A DNA stretch of 64,000 nt from Planctomycetota bacterium (GCA_020638835.1 JACKHV010000001.1:372001-436000); one strand, 5' to 3'; shown: positions 43,254-52,303, counted from the first letter of the stretch. The notes: generated by a model not told the origin, from the sequence alone. Program-made: numbers and translations.

Positions 43254-45986
43254 ATGGCCGGAAAGGCCGGGCGCAAGCAGTCGTCCAAGCGCGGGACCAA
43301 GCAAGCAGGTCTGCTGGAGCGCTACAGAAGCATGGTGCGGGGATTCCTGTTCGGCGGAGACGTCGAGGAGGAGACGTCCGACCGCTTCCAGGAGATCAAG
43401 GGGCTCGTGCTGATCGGGCTCTCCGCCTGGCTGCTGCTCTCGCTCGTGACCTTCTTCGATCCGCGTGAGGATCCGCTCGCCCAGGGCATGAACCTGGGCG
43501 GCAAGTACGGGCACTACTTCGCCCGCGGGGCGCTGATCGGATTCGGCTGGGCGAGCTACCTGGCGGTGCTGCTCGGCTTCGCCTGGGGCGTCGTGATCAT
43601 GGCCCGCAAGGCCGTGGCGTGGCCCGCGTTGCGCCTCTTCGGCGCGCTGAGCTTCGTGTTCTCCGTCGGCTTCCTGCTGCAGCTCGGTCTCGGTCTGACC
43701 GAGGTCCGGATCGACGACGTGCTCGTGCGCGTCGCGCGCAGTGACATCGGCGGCGACACTTCGCGCCTGCCGTACGGCCCCGGCGGCTACCTCGCCTTCA
43801 AGATGGAACCCGTGCTCGTCGAACAGTTCGGCCGCGCGGGTCTCTGGCTGCTGCTCTCGATCACCGCGGTGATCTCGTTCATGCTCGCGACCGAGATGGC
43901 GTTCTATCCCGCCATCGCCGCCTTCCGCGACTGGCGCGAAGAGCGTCGCGAGGTCTCGGAGAGTTCGTTGCTCTCGAACATCGGCACGTGGCTCGGCGCG
44001 ATGTTCGTCGGCCTGTGGGACTTCCTGCGCGGCGCCGACCTCGAGGACGCGCCCGCCGCGACGAAGTCGAAGTCCAAGGCGAAGGCCAAGCCCAAGAAGA
44101 AGGCCGCCGCGAAGGCGAAGCCCAAGAAGGCCGCCGCCAAGCAGACCGCCGTCCGCGCCGAGGAAGAGGACGACGAGGAGGAGGACGAGGAAGAAGACGA
44201 GGACGAGTGGGAGTACGAGGACGAGGAGGAAGAAGAAGAGGACGAGGAGTGGGAGTACGAGGACGACGCGGACGCCGCTGAGTTCGAGGACCCCGCCGAC
44301 GAAGAGGAGTGGGAGTACGAGGAGGAAGAGGAAGACGAAGAGGAGTGGGAGTACGAGGACGAGCCCGAGGAAGAGGAGGCCGTCGCCGAGATCACGCCCG
44401 CGAAGCCCAAGCCGAAGCCGAAGGCGGCTCCGCAGGTCTCTTCGAAGTCCTTGCCGTACGAGAGCCCCACGCCGCCCGCCGGGCCGTGGACCTTCCCCAG
44501 CCTCGACTTGCTGATCAACCCCGAGAACGCGGCCGGCGTCGACAACGAACACCTGCAGAAGTCGGCGACGAAGCTCGAGTCCGCGCTGAAGTCATTCCGC
44601 GTCGAGGCGGAGGTCAAGTCGGCGCAAGTCGGCCCCGCCGTGACGATGTTCGAGCTGACCGTGGCGGAAGGCACGCGCATGAACAAGGTCACGGCGCTCA
44701 GCCAGGAGATCGCCGCGGCCCTACAGGCGCGCAGCGTGCGCGTCATCGCGCCGATCCCCGGTCGCTCGACGATCGGCGTCGAGGTGCCGAACAAGACGCG
44801 GCGCATCGTTCGCCTGCGCGAGCTGATCCACAAGAACGCCTACGACAAGAAGTTCATGGCGCTCCCGCTGTTCCTCGGCATGGACGCGGAAGGCACGCCC
44901 GTCGTCGAGGACCTCGCGAAGATGCCGCACTTGCTCGTCGCCGGTCAGACCGGTTCGGGCAAGTCGGTGTGCATCAACTCGGTGCTCGCCAGCATCCTGC
45001 TGACGCGCTCACCGCACGACTGTCAGTGGATCCTCGTCGACCCGAAGATGGTCGAGCTCCAGATGTTCTCGAAGGTCCCGCACATGATGTGCCCGGTCGT
45101 GACCGACGCGCGTCACGCCACGCAAGTGCTGAACTGGGCCTGCGAGAAGATGGAAGGTCGCTACGAGCTGATGAAGGACGCCGGCGTCCGCAACATCAAG
45201 GGCTACAACAAGCTCGGTGAAGAAGGCCTGCGCGAGCGGCTCGGTGACAACTTCAACGAAGAACGCACGCCGCGCCACCTGCCGTACATCGTGATCGTCA
45301 TCGACGAGATGGCGGACCTGATGATGGTCTCGAAGAAAGAGGCCGAGCAGGCGATCACGCGCCTCGCTCAGAAGTCGCGCGCCGTCGGCATCCACGTGAT
45401 CGTCGCGACGCAGCGCCCCTCCACCGACGTCATCACCGGCGTGCTCAAGGGCAACCTTCCGACGCGCATCGCGTTCCAGGTGGCCTCCAAGATCGACAGC
45501 CGCGTGATCCTCGACGCGATGGGGGCGGAGAAGTTGCTCGGCAACGGCGACATGCTGTTCACGCCGCCCGGCTCGTCGACGATCAATCGCGTGCAGGGCG
45601 CGCTCGTCGAGGACGACGAGCTCCAGCGCGTGATCGACTTCGTCTGCGAGAGCTCGGCGCCGACCTTCAACCAGGAACTGGTTCAGACCGCGACGGGGAC
45701 GGCGCCTCCGGGCGAGATCACCACAGCGGCCGGCTCGGGCCCGGACGATCCCATGTGGGATCAAGCCGTGCGCACGGTGTTGAAGACGAAGCGCGGTTCC
45801 GCTTCCCTGCTCCAGCGGGCGCTGGGCGTCGGGTACACGCGGGCCTCGCGACTGATCGACTTGATGAGTGAAGAGGGCATCCTCGGCGAACACCGCGGCA
45901 GCAAGTCGCGCGAGCTGATGATGACGCTCGAGGACTGGGAAGAGATGCACGGAACACCGATCGAACAGGGAACGGGCGATGAGTAA
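43254..45986 (+). CDS. ftsK: DNA translocase FtsK
   Basis: 910 residues from ATG 43254 with AGGGGAA upstream. It pumps chromosomal DNA through the closing septum. Four hydrophobic spans lie at about 50-68, 88-112, 117-140 and 193-222. A linker follows with Lys/Ala-rich (about 270-300) and then very acidic Glu/Asp/Trp/Tyr-rich sequence (about 301-379, repeated EEWEYE). The motor has AGQTGSGKSVCINSVLASIL (Walker A, about 563) and PYIVIVIDEMADLMMVSKKE (Walker B, about 679), plus RPSTDVITGVLKGNLPTRIA. The C-terminal gamma winged helix is at about 840-905 (SLLQRALGVGYTRASRLIDL). The last eight bases overlap the next gene, itself FtsK-like but motorless. Confidence 0.96.
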   Translation: MAGKAGRKQSSKRGTKQAGLLERYRSMVRGFLFGGDVEEETSDRFQEIKGLVLIGLSAWLLLSLVTFFDPREDPLAQGMNLGGKYGHYFARGALIGFGWASYLAVLLGFAWGVVIMARKAVAWPALRLFGALSFVFSVGFLLQLGLGLTEVRIDDVLVRVARSDIGGDTSRLPYGPGGYLAFKMEPVLVEQFGRAGLWLLLSITAVISFMLATEMAFYPAIAAFRDWREERREVSESSLLSNIGTWLGAMFVGLWDFLRGADLEDAPAATKSKSKAKAKPKKKAAAKAKPKKAAAKQTAVRAEEEDDEEEDEEEDEDEWEYEDEEEEEEDEEWEYEDDADAAEFEDPADEEEWEYEEEEEDEEEWEYEDEPEEEEAVAEITPAKPKPKPKAAPQVSSKSLPYESPTPPAGPWTFPSLDLLINPENAAGVDNEHLQKSATKLESALKSFRVEAEVKSAQVGPAVTMFELTVAEGTRMNKVTALSQEIAAALQARSVRVIAPIPGRSTIGVEVPNKTRRIVRLRELIHKNAYDKKFMALPLFLGMDAEGTPVVEDLAKMPHLLVAGQTGSGKSVCINSVLASILLTRSPHDCQWILVDPKMVELQMFSKVPHMMCPVVTDARHATQVLNWACEKMEGRYELMKDAGVRNIKGYNKLGEEGLRERLGDNFNEERTPRHLPYIVIVIDEMADLMMVSKKEAEQAITRLAQKSRAVGIHVIVATQRPSTDVITGVLKGNLPTRIAFQVASKIDSRVILDAMGAEKLLGNGDMLFTPPGSSTINRVQGALVEDDELQRVIDFVCESSAPTFNQELVQTATGTAPPGEITTAAGSGPDDPMWDQAVRTVLKTKRGSASLLQRALGVGYTRASRLIDLMSEEGILGEHRGSKSRELMMTLEDWEEMHGTPIEQGTGDE

Positions 45987-48111
45987 GAAGCAGTCGAAGT
46001 CTGACTGGGTGGACGCGAGCTTGGCCCTGGCGCTGGCCGCGGGCGGCGGCCTGCTGGTCCTGCTCTCCTTGCTGACGCTGAAGAGTGGCGGCTTGCCTTC
46101 GGGCGACGGAGCCCTCCCGGTGCTGGCGCGCGCGATGATCGGCAACTTCGGCCTGATCCCCGGGCTGCTCGCCGGCCTCGTGATGGCGCTCACGGGCTCG
46201 TGGATGTTCCTCGCGAACCGCTACGAGGGCGTCGTCCGTCACCTCGCGGGAGCGCTCTGCACGGTGGCCGGCCTCGCCGTGCTGCTCGGCGCGCTGTCCG
46301 AGGACGCGGGCGGCCGCCTCGGCGCGGCGCTCGGCGGCACGGCGTCGGAGTACCTGACCAAGCCCGGCGGCGCGGTCTTCGGCCTGATCGTGCTGCTCGC
46401 GCCCGTGTGGCTGTTCTGGTTCAAGGACCGGCTCGAGCTCGCCTCGGTGTTGAAATCCGCCCCGCGCAGCGGGGCCGACGCGGATGCACACGACGCCGGA
46501 GTCAGCGTCGCGGAAGCGGAAGCGCTCGCGCCGGTGATGCCCGCCCCGATCTCCGCGGGGCAGGCGGCGCCGGAACTCTCCAACCCCTATCCCGAAGACG
46601 TCCGCCTGAAGGGCGCGCTGCCCGCGGGCACGCTGCCGCTCGACGCGGACGGCCACGTCCAGATCGCCACTCCGCCCGATGACGACCACGCCGAGCACGC
46701 GGATTCGCTCTACGATTCGTCCGTGCACCGCTGGACTCCCCAGCGTGACGAGCCGGCCGACGAACCCGCTGACGACGATCTGGCTGTGGCCGTCGACGAG
46801 TACGACGGCGACGAGCTGGGCGAAGTCCGTCTGCTCGACTCCGGCGCCGACGCCGGCGATCCCTTCGCCGAGCACAGCTACCGGCCCGAGGCCGAGGGGC
46901 TCGTCGAGTCCGAGCCTGCGGTCGAAGCACTGACCGCCGCGCCGAACGCCTCGGGCGCGACGCGCCTCACCGACGCCTACCAGCCGCCGCGCCCGAGCTG
47001 GGAGGTCGACGACGACGAAGAGCAGGTCGAAGAGAGCGTCCCGCTCGAGGTGACGGAAGCGCTCGAGCTCGAGGACGAGTCCCTCGAGGAAGCCTCCACG
47101 GAGGTCAAGGCGTCCTACTACGACGACGAGGACGAGGAGGAGTCGTACGGCGAGGACGACCTCGACGACGAGCGCTACTCGGACGACGACGACGAGGACG
47201 AAGACGACGACGAGGACGACGAGGAAGAGGACGAAGACGACGTCTACGAGGAAGAGGACGACTACGACGAGTCGTACGACGAGACCTACGCCGAGGACGA
47301 CTCCGAGGAAGAAGAGGAGTACGAGGAGGAAGAGGAGCCCGAGGAGGAACTCGAGGAGACCTACGCCGAGGACGACTCCGAGGAAGAAGAGGAGTACGAG
47401 GAGGAGGAGGAGCCCGAGGAGGAACTCGAGGAGACCTACGCCGAGGACGACTCCGAGGAAGAGGAGGAGTACGAGGAGGAAGAGGAGCCCGAGGAAGAAC
47501 TCGAGGAGACCTACGCCGAGGACGACTCCGAGGAAGAAGAGGAGTACGAGGAGGAGGAGGAGCCCGAGGAAGAACTCGAGGAGACCTACGCCGAGGACGA
47601 CTCCGAGGAAGAAGAGGAGTGCGAGGAGGAGGAAGAGCCCGAGGAGGAACTCGAGGAGACCTACGCCTCCGACCAGGACGACGCCGACGACGTCGAGGAA
47701 CCGGCGGCGGAGGCCGAGCCCGAGGAACAGCCCGTCGCGCAGGGCGTCCCCGGCGAGTTCCAGATGGACCTCTTCGACGAACCGCCTGCCGCGGCCCGCC
47801 CGGCCGCCCGGGTGGCGGTCGACGCCGGCGACACCGAGCCCGAGGTCGTCCTGGCCCCGCAGGCCGCCGCCGGCGACGGCGCGCGCAAGATCTCGGCCCA
47901 GCTCCTGACCGACGCCGGGAACCTGTTCCTCTCCGAGAACCGCGTGGCCGTCTCGATGCTCCAGAAGCGCTTCGCGCTCGACTTCGACCAGTCCTGCGTG
48001 ATCCTCGACGAGCTCCAGGAGCTCGGGCTGATCGGTCCGTACGTCGACGGCACCCAGCGCGATATACTGATGAGCTCCGAGGAGTGGCTGGAACTGACCG
48101 GCCAGTCCTGA
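45979..48111 (+). CDS. Motorless FtsK-like protein: FtsK-type membrane domain, acidic repeat linker, gamma domain
   Basis: 710 residues from ATG 45979, overlapping ftsK by eight bases. Residues 1-150 hold four hydrophobic spans (about 12-33, 51-79, 83-105, 125-148) laid out like the FtsK N-terminus. From about 150 to 635 there is a disordered, extremely acidic linker containing five copies of a 25-residue repeat (ETYAEDDSEEEEEYEEEEEP plus five residues, 47281-47655). The last 75 residues are an FtsK gamma winged helix (VSMLQKRFALDFDQSCVILD, then LGLIGPYVDGTQRDILMSS). There is no Walker A or B motif. The gamma domain normally reads KOPS sites and contacts XerD. A DNA-orienting or divisome-tethering partner of FtsK is inferred; I know of no described homologue. 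Confidence 0.85.
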   Translation: MSKKQSKSDWVDASLALALAAGGGLLVLLSLLTLKSGGLPSGDGALPVLARAMIGNFGLIPGLLAGLVMALTGSWMFLANRYEGVVRHLAGALCTVAGLAVLLGALSEDAGGRLGAALGGTASEYLTKPGGAVFGLIVLLAPVWLFWFKDRLELASVLKSAPRSGADADAHDAGVSVAEAEALAPVMPAPISAGQAAPELSNPYPEDVRLKGALPAGTLPLDADGHVQIATPPDDDHAEHADSLYDSSVHRWTPQRDEPADEPADDDLAVAVDEYDGDELGEVRLLDSGADAGDPFAEHSYRPEAEGLVESEPAVEALTAAPNASGATRLTDAYQPPRPSWEVDDDEEQVEESVPLEVTEALELEDESLEEASTEVKASYYDDEDEEESYGEDDLDDERYSDDDDEDEDDDEDDEEEDEDDVYEEEDDYDESYDETYAEDDSEEEEEYEEEEEPEEELEETYAEDDSEEEEEYEEEEEPEEELEETYAEDDSEEEEEYEEEEEPEEELEETYAEDDSEEEEEYEEEEEPEEELEETYAEDDSEEEEECEEEEEPEEELEETYASDQDDADDVEEPAAEAEPEEQPVAQGVPGEFQMDLFDEPPAAARPAARVAVDAGDTEPEVVLAPQAAAGDGARKISAQLLTDAGNLFLSENRVAVSMLQKRFALDFDQSCVILDELQELGLIGPYVDGTQRDILMSSEEWLELTGQS
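47281..47655 (+). repeat. Five tandem 75-bp coding repeats
   Basis: Exact 75-base period, copies starting at 47281, 47356, 47431, 47506 and 47581, with a partial sixth from 47656. Copies differ by a few synonymous GAA/GAG changes, and the fifth by one TAC to TGC (Tyr to Cys). They encode the acidic repeat of the motorless FtsK-like protein. The near identity points to recent expansion. Confidence 0.95.
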
Positions 48112-48179
48112 GCCCGCGCGCGCCCCGTCCCCTCCGGAAACGAGGACTCCGGGGCGCGCTGCTCCTGCCCCCGAACTCC

Positions 48180-49532
48180 GTGAGCGATCCGACCTTCGTC
48201 TCCCTCGTCCACCTCGGCTGCGCTCGGAACCTGATCGACTCCGAGCTGATCCTCGGACGCATGGGCGAGCAGGGACTCGTCGTGACGGACGATCCTTCCA
48301 CCGCGCACACCGTGGTGGTGAACACCTGCAGCTTCATCGGCCCGGCCCAGACCGAGTCGGAGAACGCGATCAAGGACCTGCTCGAGCGCAAGGCGCGCGG
48401 TGAGATCCAGGGCGTCGTCGTCGCGGGCTGCCTCGTGCAGCGCTACCGGCGCAAGCTGCAGGAACGCTTCCCGCAGGTCGACTTCTTCGCCGAGATCTCC
48501 GACTACACCGACCTCGCGCGGCGCGTGCGCGAGCTGGCGGACGGCCGCAGCGTGCCGCGCTACCTCGAGGGTCCGGCCGAGCGCTCCGCCGCGCTGGTCG
48601 AAGGCGGCCGCCTGCGCGCGACGCCCGGCTCGTACAGCTACCTGCGCATCTCGCACGGCTGCGACCACAAGTGCACCTTCTGCACGATCCCGTCGATCCG
48701 CGGCCTGCACCGCTCGAAGCCGATCGAGAACCTGGTGAACGAAGCGCGCGAGCTGGCGGACGAAGGCACGCGCGAGCTGATCCTCGTCGCCGAGGACTCG
48801 ACCTGGTGGGGCCGCGACATCGGCAAGGAACTGCCCGAGCTGCTCGAAGCGCTGGGCGAAGTCGACGGCATCCGCTGGATCCGCTTGATGTACGCCTATC
48901 CCAACCGCTTCCCGTGGGACGTCGCGCGCCTGATGCGCGAGCACCCGAAGGTCCTGCCGTACATCGACATCCCCGTGCAACACGCGGCGACGCCCGTGCT
49001 GCGCGCGATGGGCCGCGCGGGCTCCGGCGACCAGGTTCGCAAGGTGCTCGGCCGCCTGCGCGAAGAGGTGCCCGACCTCACGATCCGCACGACCTTCCTG
49101 ATGGGCTTCCCCGGCGAGACCGACGAGGACGCCGCCGAGGTCGTCGACCTCGTGCGCGAGTTCCGGCTGTCGCGCGTCGGCGCGTTCACCTACTCGCCGG
49201 AACCCGGCACGCCGGCCTTCGAGCTGCCCGGACAGGTCTCCGCGGCGGACGCGGAGGCGCGCTACACGGCCGTGCTCGAGGCGCGCGACGAAGTGCTCCT
49301 CGCTTCCCAGGAAGCGCTGATCGGACGCGAGCTCGAAGTGCTCGTCGACGAACCCGCGCGCGGTCGCGACTACCTCGTGGCACGCGGTCCGATGGACGCA
49401 CCGGAAGTCGACCTCTTCGCCCTCGTCACCGGCAGCGACGCCCTGCCCGGCGACTTCCTGAAGGTGCGCGTCGAAGGCGTCGGCGAACAGTTCGACCTCG
49501 TCTGCACGCCGGACGACGGAACCGCTTCGTGA
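48180..49532 (+). CDS. rimO: Ribosomal protein S12 methylthiotransferase RimO
   Basis: 450 residues from GTG 48180; the frame is open upstream but the family N-terminus (FVSLVHLGCARNLIDSELIL) starts here. A radical-SAM enzyme that methylthiolates an Asp of ribosomal protein S12. The UPF0004 cysteines are in LGCARN, VVNTCSFIGPA and VVAGCLVQRY. The radical-SAM cluster motif is SHGCDHKCTFCTIPSIRG (about 158-175). A C-terminal TRAM domain follows (about 385-450). NLIDSE and CDHKCTFC favour RimO over MiaB. Overlaps pgsA by GTGA. Confidence 0.94.
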   Translation: MSDPTFVSLVHLGCARNLIDSELILGRMGEQGLVVTDDPSTAHTVVVNTCSFIGPAQTESENAIKDLLERKARGEIQGVVVAGCLVQRYRRKLQERFPQVDFFAEISDYTDLARRVRELADGRSVPRYLEGPAERSAALVEGGRLRATPGSYSYLRISHGCDHKCTFCTIPSIRGLHRSKPIENLVNEARELADEGTRELILVAEDSTWWGRDIGKELPELLEALGEVDGIRWIRLMYAYPNRFPWDVARLMREHPKVLPYIDIPVQHAATPVLRAMGRAGSGDQVRKVLGRLREEVPDLTIRTTFLMGFPGETDEDAAEVVDLVREFRLSRVGAFTYSPEPGTPAFELPGQVSAADAEARYTAVLEARDEVLLASQEALIGRELEVLVDEPARGRDYLVARGPMDAPEVDLFALVTGSDALPGDFLKVRVEGVGEQFDLVCTPDDGTAS

Positions 49533-50137
49533 ACATCTTCGAACACTGGCCCAACCGCATCACGGCGAGCCGCTTCCTCGGCGCGCTGGTGCTCTTCGTG
49601 GTCTTCGCGCTGTGGGGGGACCGCCCCGCCGAGGAGATGACCACGGTCTTCGCGTCGACCTGCTTCTGGCTGTTCGTCGTCGTCGCGGCGACGGACTTCC
49701 TCGACGGTTGGCTCGCGCGCCGCGACGGACACGTCTCCGCCTTCGGCCGCATCGCCGACCCCTTCGTCGACAAGGTGCTCGTGCTCGGCACGATGATCTT
49801 CCTCGCGACGATGCCGTGGTCGCGCGGCTGGATGCCCGCCTGGGTCGTCGTGGCGATCCTCGCGCGCGAGTTCCTCGTCACCGGCATCCGCGGCTACGTC
49901 GAAGCCGCAGGCAAGCAGTTCCCGGCCGACGCCTTCGGCAAGCTCAAGATGGTCGTGCAGTGCATGGCCGTCGGCAACATCTTCTGGATCTACGCCTTCG
50001 ACTGGCCGGAAGGCTGGCGCGACGCGTGGTCGATCCTGGCGCACGTGCTGGTCGGCTTGACGGTCCTCGCCACGATCGGCTCCGGCGTCACCTACGTCCT
50101 GAAGACCCCCAAGGTGCTCAGCGGGGAACAGGCTTGA
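49529..50137 (+). CDS. pgsA: CDP-diacylglycerol-glycerol-3-phosphate 3-phosphatidyltransferase
   Basis: 202 residues from GTG 49529 (GTGA overlap with rimO). Makes phosphatidylglycerol phosphate. After NRITASRFLGAL, the CDP-alcohol phosphotransferase signature is complete: DFLDGWLARRDGHVSAFGRI followed by ADPFVDKV, giving D-G-x2-A-R-x8-G-x3-D-x3-D at about 55-77. Five to six hydrophobic helices and EFLVTGIRGYVE agree with PgsA. The product is the substrate of PgpA, encoded next and overlapping. Confidence 0.95.
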   Translation: MNIFEHWPNRITASRFLGALVLFVVFALWGDRPAEEMTTVFASTCFWLFVVVAATDFLDGWLARRDGHVSAFGRIADPFVDKVLVLGTMIFLATMPWSRGWMPAWVVVAILAREFLVTGIRGYVEAAGKQFPADAFGKLKMVVQCMAVGNIFWIYAFDWPEGWRDAWSILAHVLVGLTVLATIGSGVTYVLKTPKVLSGEQA

Positions 50138-50616
50138 ACCGCTTCAAGTACGCGCTCGCGACGTGCGGCTTCCTCGGGGCCGTTCCGTTCGCGCCGGGCA
50201 CTTTCGGCACGCTCGGCGGCGTGCTCATCGCCTGGGCGCTCGCGGGGACCGAACAGTTCCGTCTGTGGGTGCTCGTCGCGGCGGCGGTCGTCACGGCCTT
50301 GGGCATCGCGCTCGGCGACTGGGCGGAGCGCTACGCGGACGGCAAGGACCCGCAGTTCTTCGTGCTCGACGAAGTCGCCGGTTACCTGCTGACGATCTGG
50401 TGGTTCGAGGGTCCGTCCCTGCTCGCGCTCTTCGTCGCCTTCTGCGCCTTTCGCTTCTTCGACATCCAGAAGCCCTTCCCGATCCGCAAGGTCGAGCGCG
50501 TCGGCGGCGGGGCCGGGATCGTCCTCGACGATCTCGTGGCGGGCGTCTACGGTCTGCTCGTCGTGATGGTGCCGGCCCGACTGTTGATCGACGCGCCGTG
50601 GAGCGCGGCTTCCTGA
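50134..50616 (+). CDS. pgpA: Phosphatidylglycerophosphatase A
   Basis: 160 residues from TTG 50134, overlapping pgsA by TTGA. It removes phosphate from phosphatidylglycerol phosphate. The PgpA layout is present: FAPGTFGTLGGVL near residue 20, KDPQFFVLDEVAGYLLTIW (metal-binding Asp and Glu, about 70-88), FRFFDIQKPFPIRKVER and GGAGIVLDDLVAGVYGLL. Three to four membrane helices. With pgsA it completes phosphatidylglycerol synthesis. Confidence 0.94.
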   Translation: MNRFKYALATCGFLGAVPFAPGTFGTLGGVLIAWALAGTEQFRLWVLVAAAVVTALGIALGDWAERYADGKDPQFFVLDEVAGYLLTIWWFEGPSLLALFVAFCAFRFFDIQKPFPIRKVERVGGGAGIVLDDLVAGVYGLLVVMVPARLLIDAPWSAAS

Positions 50617-50617
50617 G

Positions 50618-52000
50618 ATGGCGGCACGCAGGAACACGCGCAGCGGCGGAGCCGGCGTGACGTCGCTGCGAGCGCAGTTCGCGCTCGCCATGACGATCGC
50701 CCTCGGCGTCGTCGTGCCGATGGCGAATTACTTCATCTTCCAGACGACGTCGAAGATGCTGGACGAGGGGCAGCGCGTCGCGCTGGCCGACGCCGTGACG
50801 ACCACGGCGACGGAACAGGTCGCCGGGAGACAACCCGTGCCCCTGGACGAGGTCGTGCAGCAGGACGGCCACGTGCGGACGCGGCGCGCCAGCTTCGGTC
50901 CGAACGACGCGCGCAAGAACGGGACGCTCTACCAGCTCACCTCGGGCAAGACGGAGGTCGGCGACCCGCTGATCGTCTCCGACGAGATCGAGGTCAAGAA
51001 CACCAGCCTGCTCCGCCTGATGGTCTGGCTGACGCTGCTCGTCGTGATGATCGGCGGCGTGGTCGCGGTGGTCGTCTCGGGCGCGATGACGAAACCGCTC
51101 GAGTACCTCGCCGAGGACGTGCGACAGATCGCGCGCGGCAACCTCGGGCACCACACGCGGGTGCGTGGGGGGGGCGAAGTCGCCTCGGTCGCGAAGGCCA
51201 TCGACCGCATGGCGCACGACCTGCGCGAAGCGCGCGAGGCCGAACTCGACCTCGTCGCACGCGAGCGCGAGATGGAAGTCGCCGGCGAAGTGCGTGAAGC
51301 GCTGCTGCCGCAGTCGACGCCCTTGCTCGAGGGGTACGAGCTCGCCGGCTTGCACGTCGAGTCGGAACAGTCCGGCGGGACCTTCCACGACTTCATCGAC
51401 TGCGACGACGGCTCGGTCGGCATCCTCGTCTGCGACGTCAGCGGGCTGGGCCTGCCCGGCGCGCTCGTCGGCGCGACGGCGCGCTCGTACCTGCGCAGCG
51501 AACTCGCGCGAGCCGTCAGCGTCGAAGACGCGCTCAGGCGCGTGAACCGCCACATCGCGGGCGACATGCGCCGCGGCATGTACGTCACCGCGCTCTACCT
51601 GCGCCTGCGCAAGGACTCGAACGTCGCCGAGGTCGCGTGCGCCGGCCACAAGCTCCCGCTCGTGCGCTCCAGCGCGGACGGCACCGTGCGTCTGATGCAG
51701 CCGGAAGGGATCGCGCTCGGCTTCGACAAGGGCCCCGTCTTCGACCGCGCGCTGCAGGTCCAGAAATTCGAGGTGCAGCCCGGCGACCGCCTGGTCCTCT
51801 CGGCGGCCGTCGTCGCCGGCGTCGTGAATTCGCGCGGCGAGGAACTCGGCGAGAAGGCCTTCTACGGCCTCGTGAGGAAGATGTCCGACCTCCCGAGCGA
51901 AGCGATGATCGACGCGCTCGTGACCGCCGTCGAGACCTACGCCGACGGCGTCCCGTTCCCCTCCGACCTCTCGCTGGTCTGCGCCGCGCGCACGGCCTGA
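50618..52000 (+). CDS. Membrane HAMP protein with degenerate SpoIIE/PP2C phosphatase domain
   Basis: 460 residues from ATG 50618. Two hydrophobic helices (about 20-42 and 131-155) enclose a 90-residue extracytoplasmic sensor. HAMP follows (about 155-207, MTKPLEYLAEDVRQIARGNL), then a coiled coil with EVREALLPQSTPLLEGYELA and a PP2C-like domain. Active members have GGDFYD; here it is GGTFHDFIDC, losing one metal-binding Asp. The later TDG motif also lacks its Asp (LVLSAAVVAGVV). DVSGLGLPGALV and a C-terminal SDLSLV remain. It may bind a partner rather than dephosphorylate. Its neighbours are phospholipid genes and priA. Confidence 0.82.
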   Translation: MAARRNTRSGGAGVTSLRAQFALAMTIALGVVVPMANYFIFQTTSKMLDEGQRVALADAVTTTATEQVAGRQPVPLDEVVQQDGHVRTRRASFGPNDARKNGTLYQLTSGKTEVGDPLIVSDEIEVKNTSLLRLMVWLTLLVVMIGGVVAVVVSGAMTKPLEYLAEDVRQIARGNLGHHTRVRGGGEVASVAKAIDRMAHDLREAREAELDLVAREREMEVAGEVREALLPQSTPLLEGYELAGLHVESEQSGGTFHDFIDCDDGSVGILVCDVSGLGLPGALVGATARSYLRSELARAVSVEDALRRVNRHIAGDMRRGMYVTALYLRLRKDSNVAEVACAGHKLPLVRSSADGTVRLMQPEGIALGFDKGPVFDRALQVQKFEVQPGDRLVLSAAVVAGVVNSRGEELGEKAFYGLVRKMSDLPSEAMIDALVTAVETYADGVPFPSDLSLVCAARTA

Positions 52001-52018
52001 ACCCGCACGGCGCACGCC

Positions 52019-52303
52019 ATGAAGATCACCGCCTTCCAACAGCTGATCGAAGACATCTACTTCGAGCGCGACTCCGCGCGCGGTCTGGCCGGGACCCACA
52101 TGTGGTTCTGCGAGGAAGTCGGTGAGCTCACGCGCGCGCTGCGCCGCGGTCATCAGGACGAGCTCGAGGGCGAGTTCGCCGACGTCCTCGCCTGGCTCTC
52201 GACGCTCGCCTCGATCGCGGGCGTCGACCTCGAAGCCGCCGCGCTGAAGAAGTACGCGAAGGGCTGTCCGCGCTGCGAGTCCACGCCTTGCGCCTGCCAT
52301 TGA
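52019..52303 (+). CDS. MazG-like nucleotide pyrophosphohydrolase, small
   Basis: 94 residues from ATG 52019. MazG-type all-alpha metal site: MWFCEEVGELTRALRRG (E-E-x2-E) and ELEGEFADVLAWLSTLASIA (E-x3-D). Such proteins hydrolyse (d)NTPs to monophosphates. The tail GCPRCESTPCACH adds a Cys/His cluster (CPRC, CAC-H) not needed for catalysis and probably metal-binding. It sits six bases ahead of priA, so is likely co-transcribed. Confidence 0.85.
   Translation: MKITAFQQLIEDIYFERDSARGLAGTHMWFCEEVGELTRALRRGHQDELEGEFADVLAWLSTLASIAGVDLEAAALKKYAKGCPRCESTPCACH

Noticed and set aside
43077..44552. Minus-strand frame with long Leu/Val/Phe runs, like a membrane protein
   Set aside because: The hydrophobic runs are the antisense of the Glu/Asp codons in the FtsK linker.
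47281..47655. Possible CRISPR array
   Set aside because: The 75-base units are contiguous without spacers and are coding; no cas genes are near.
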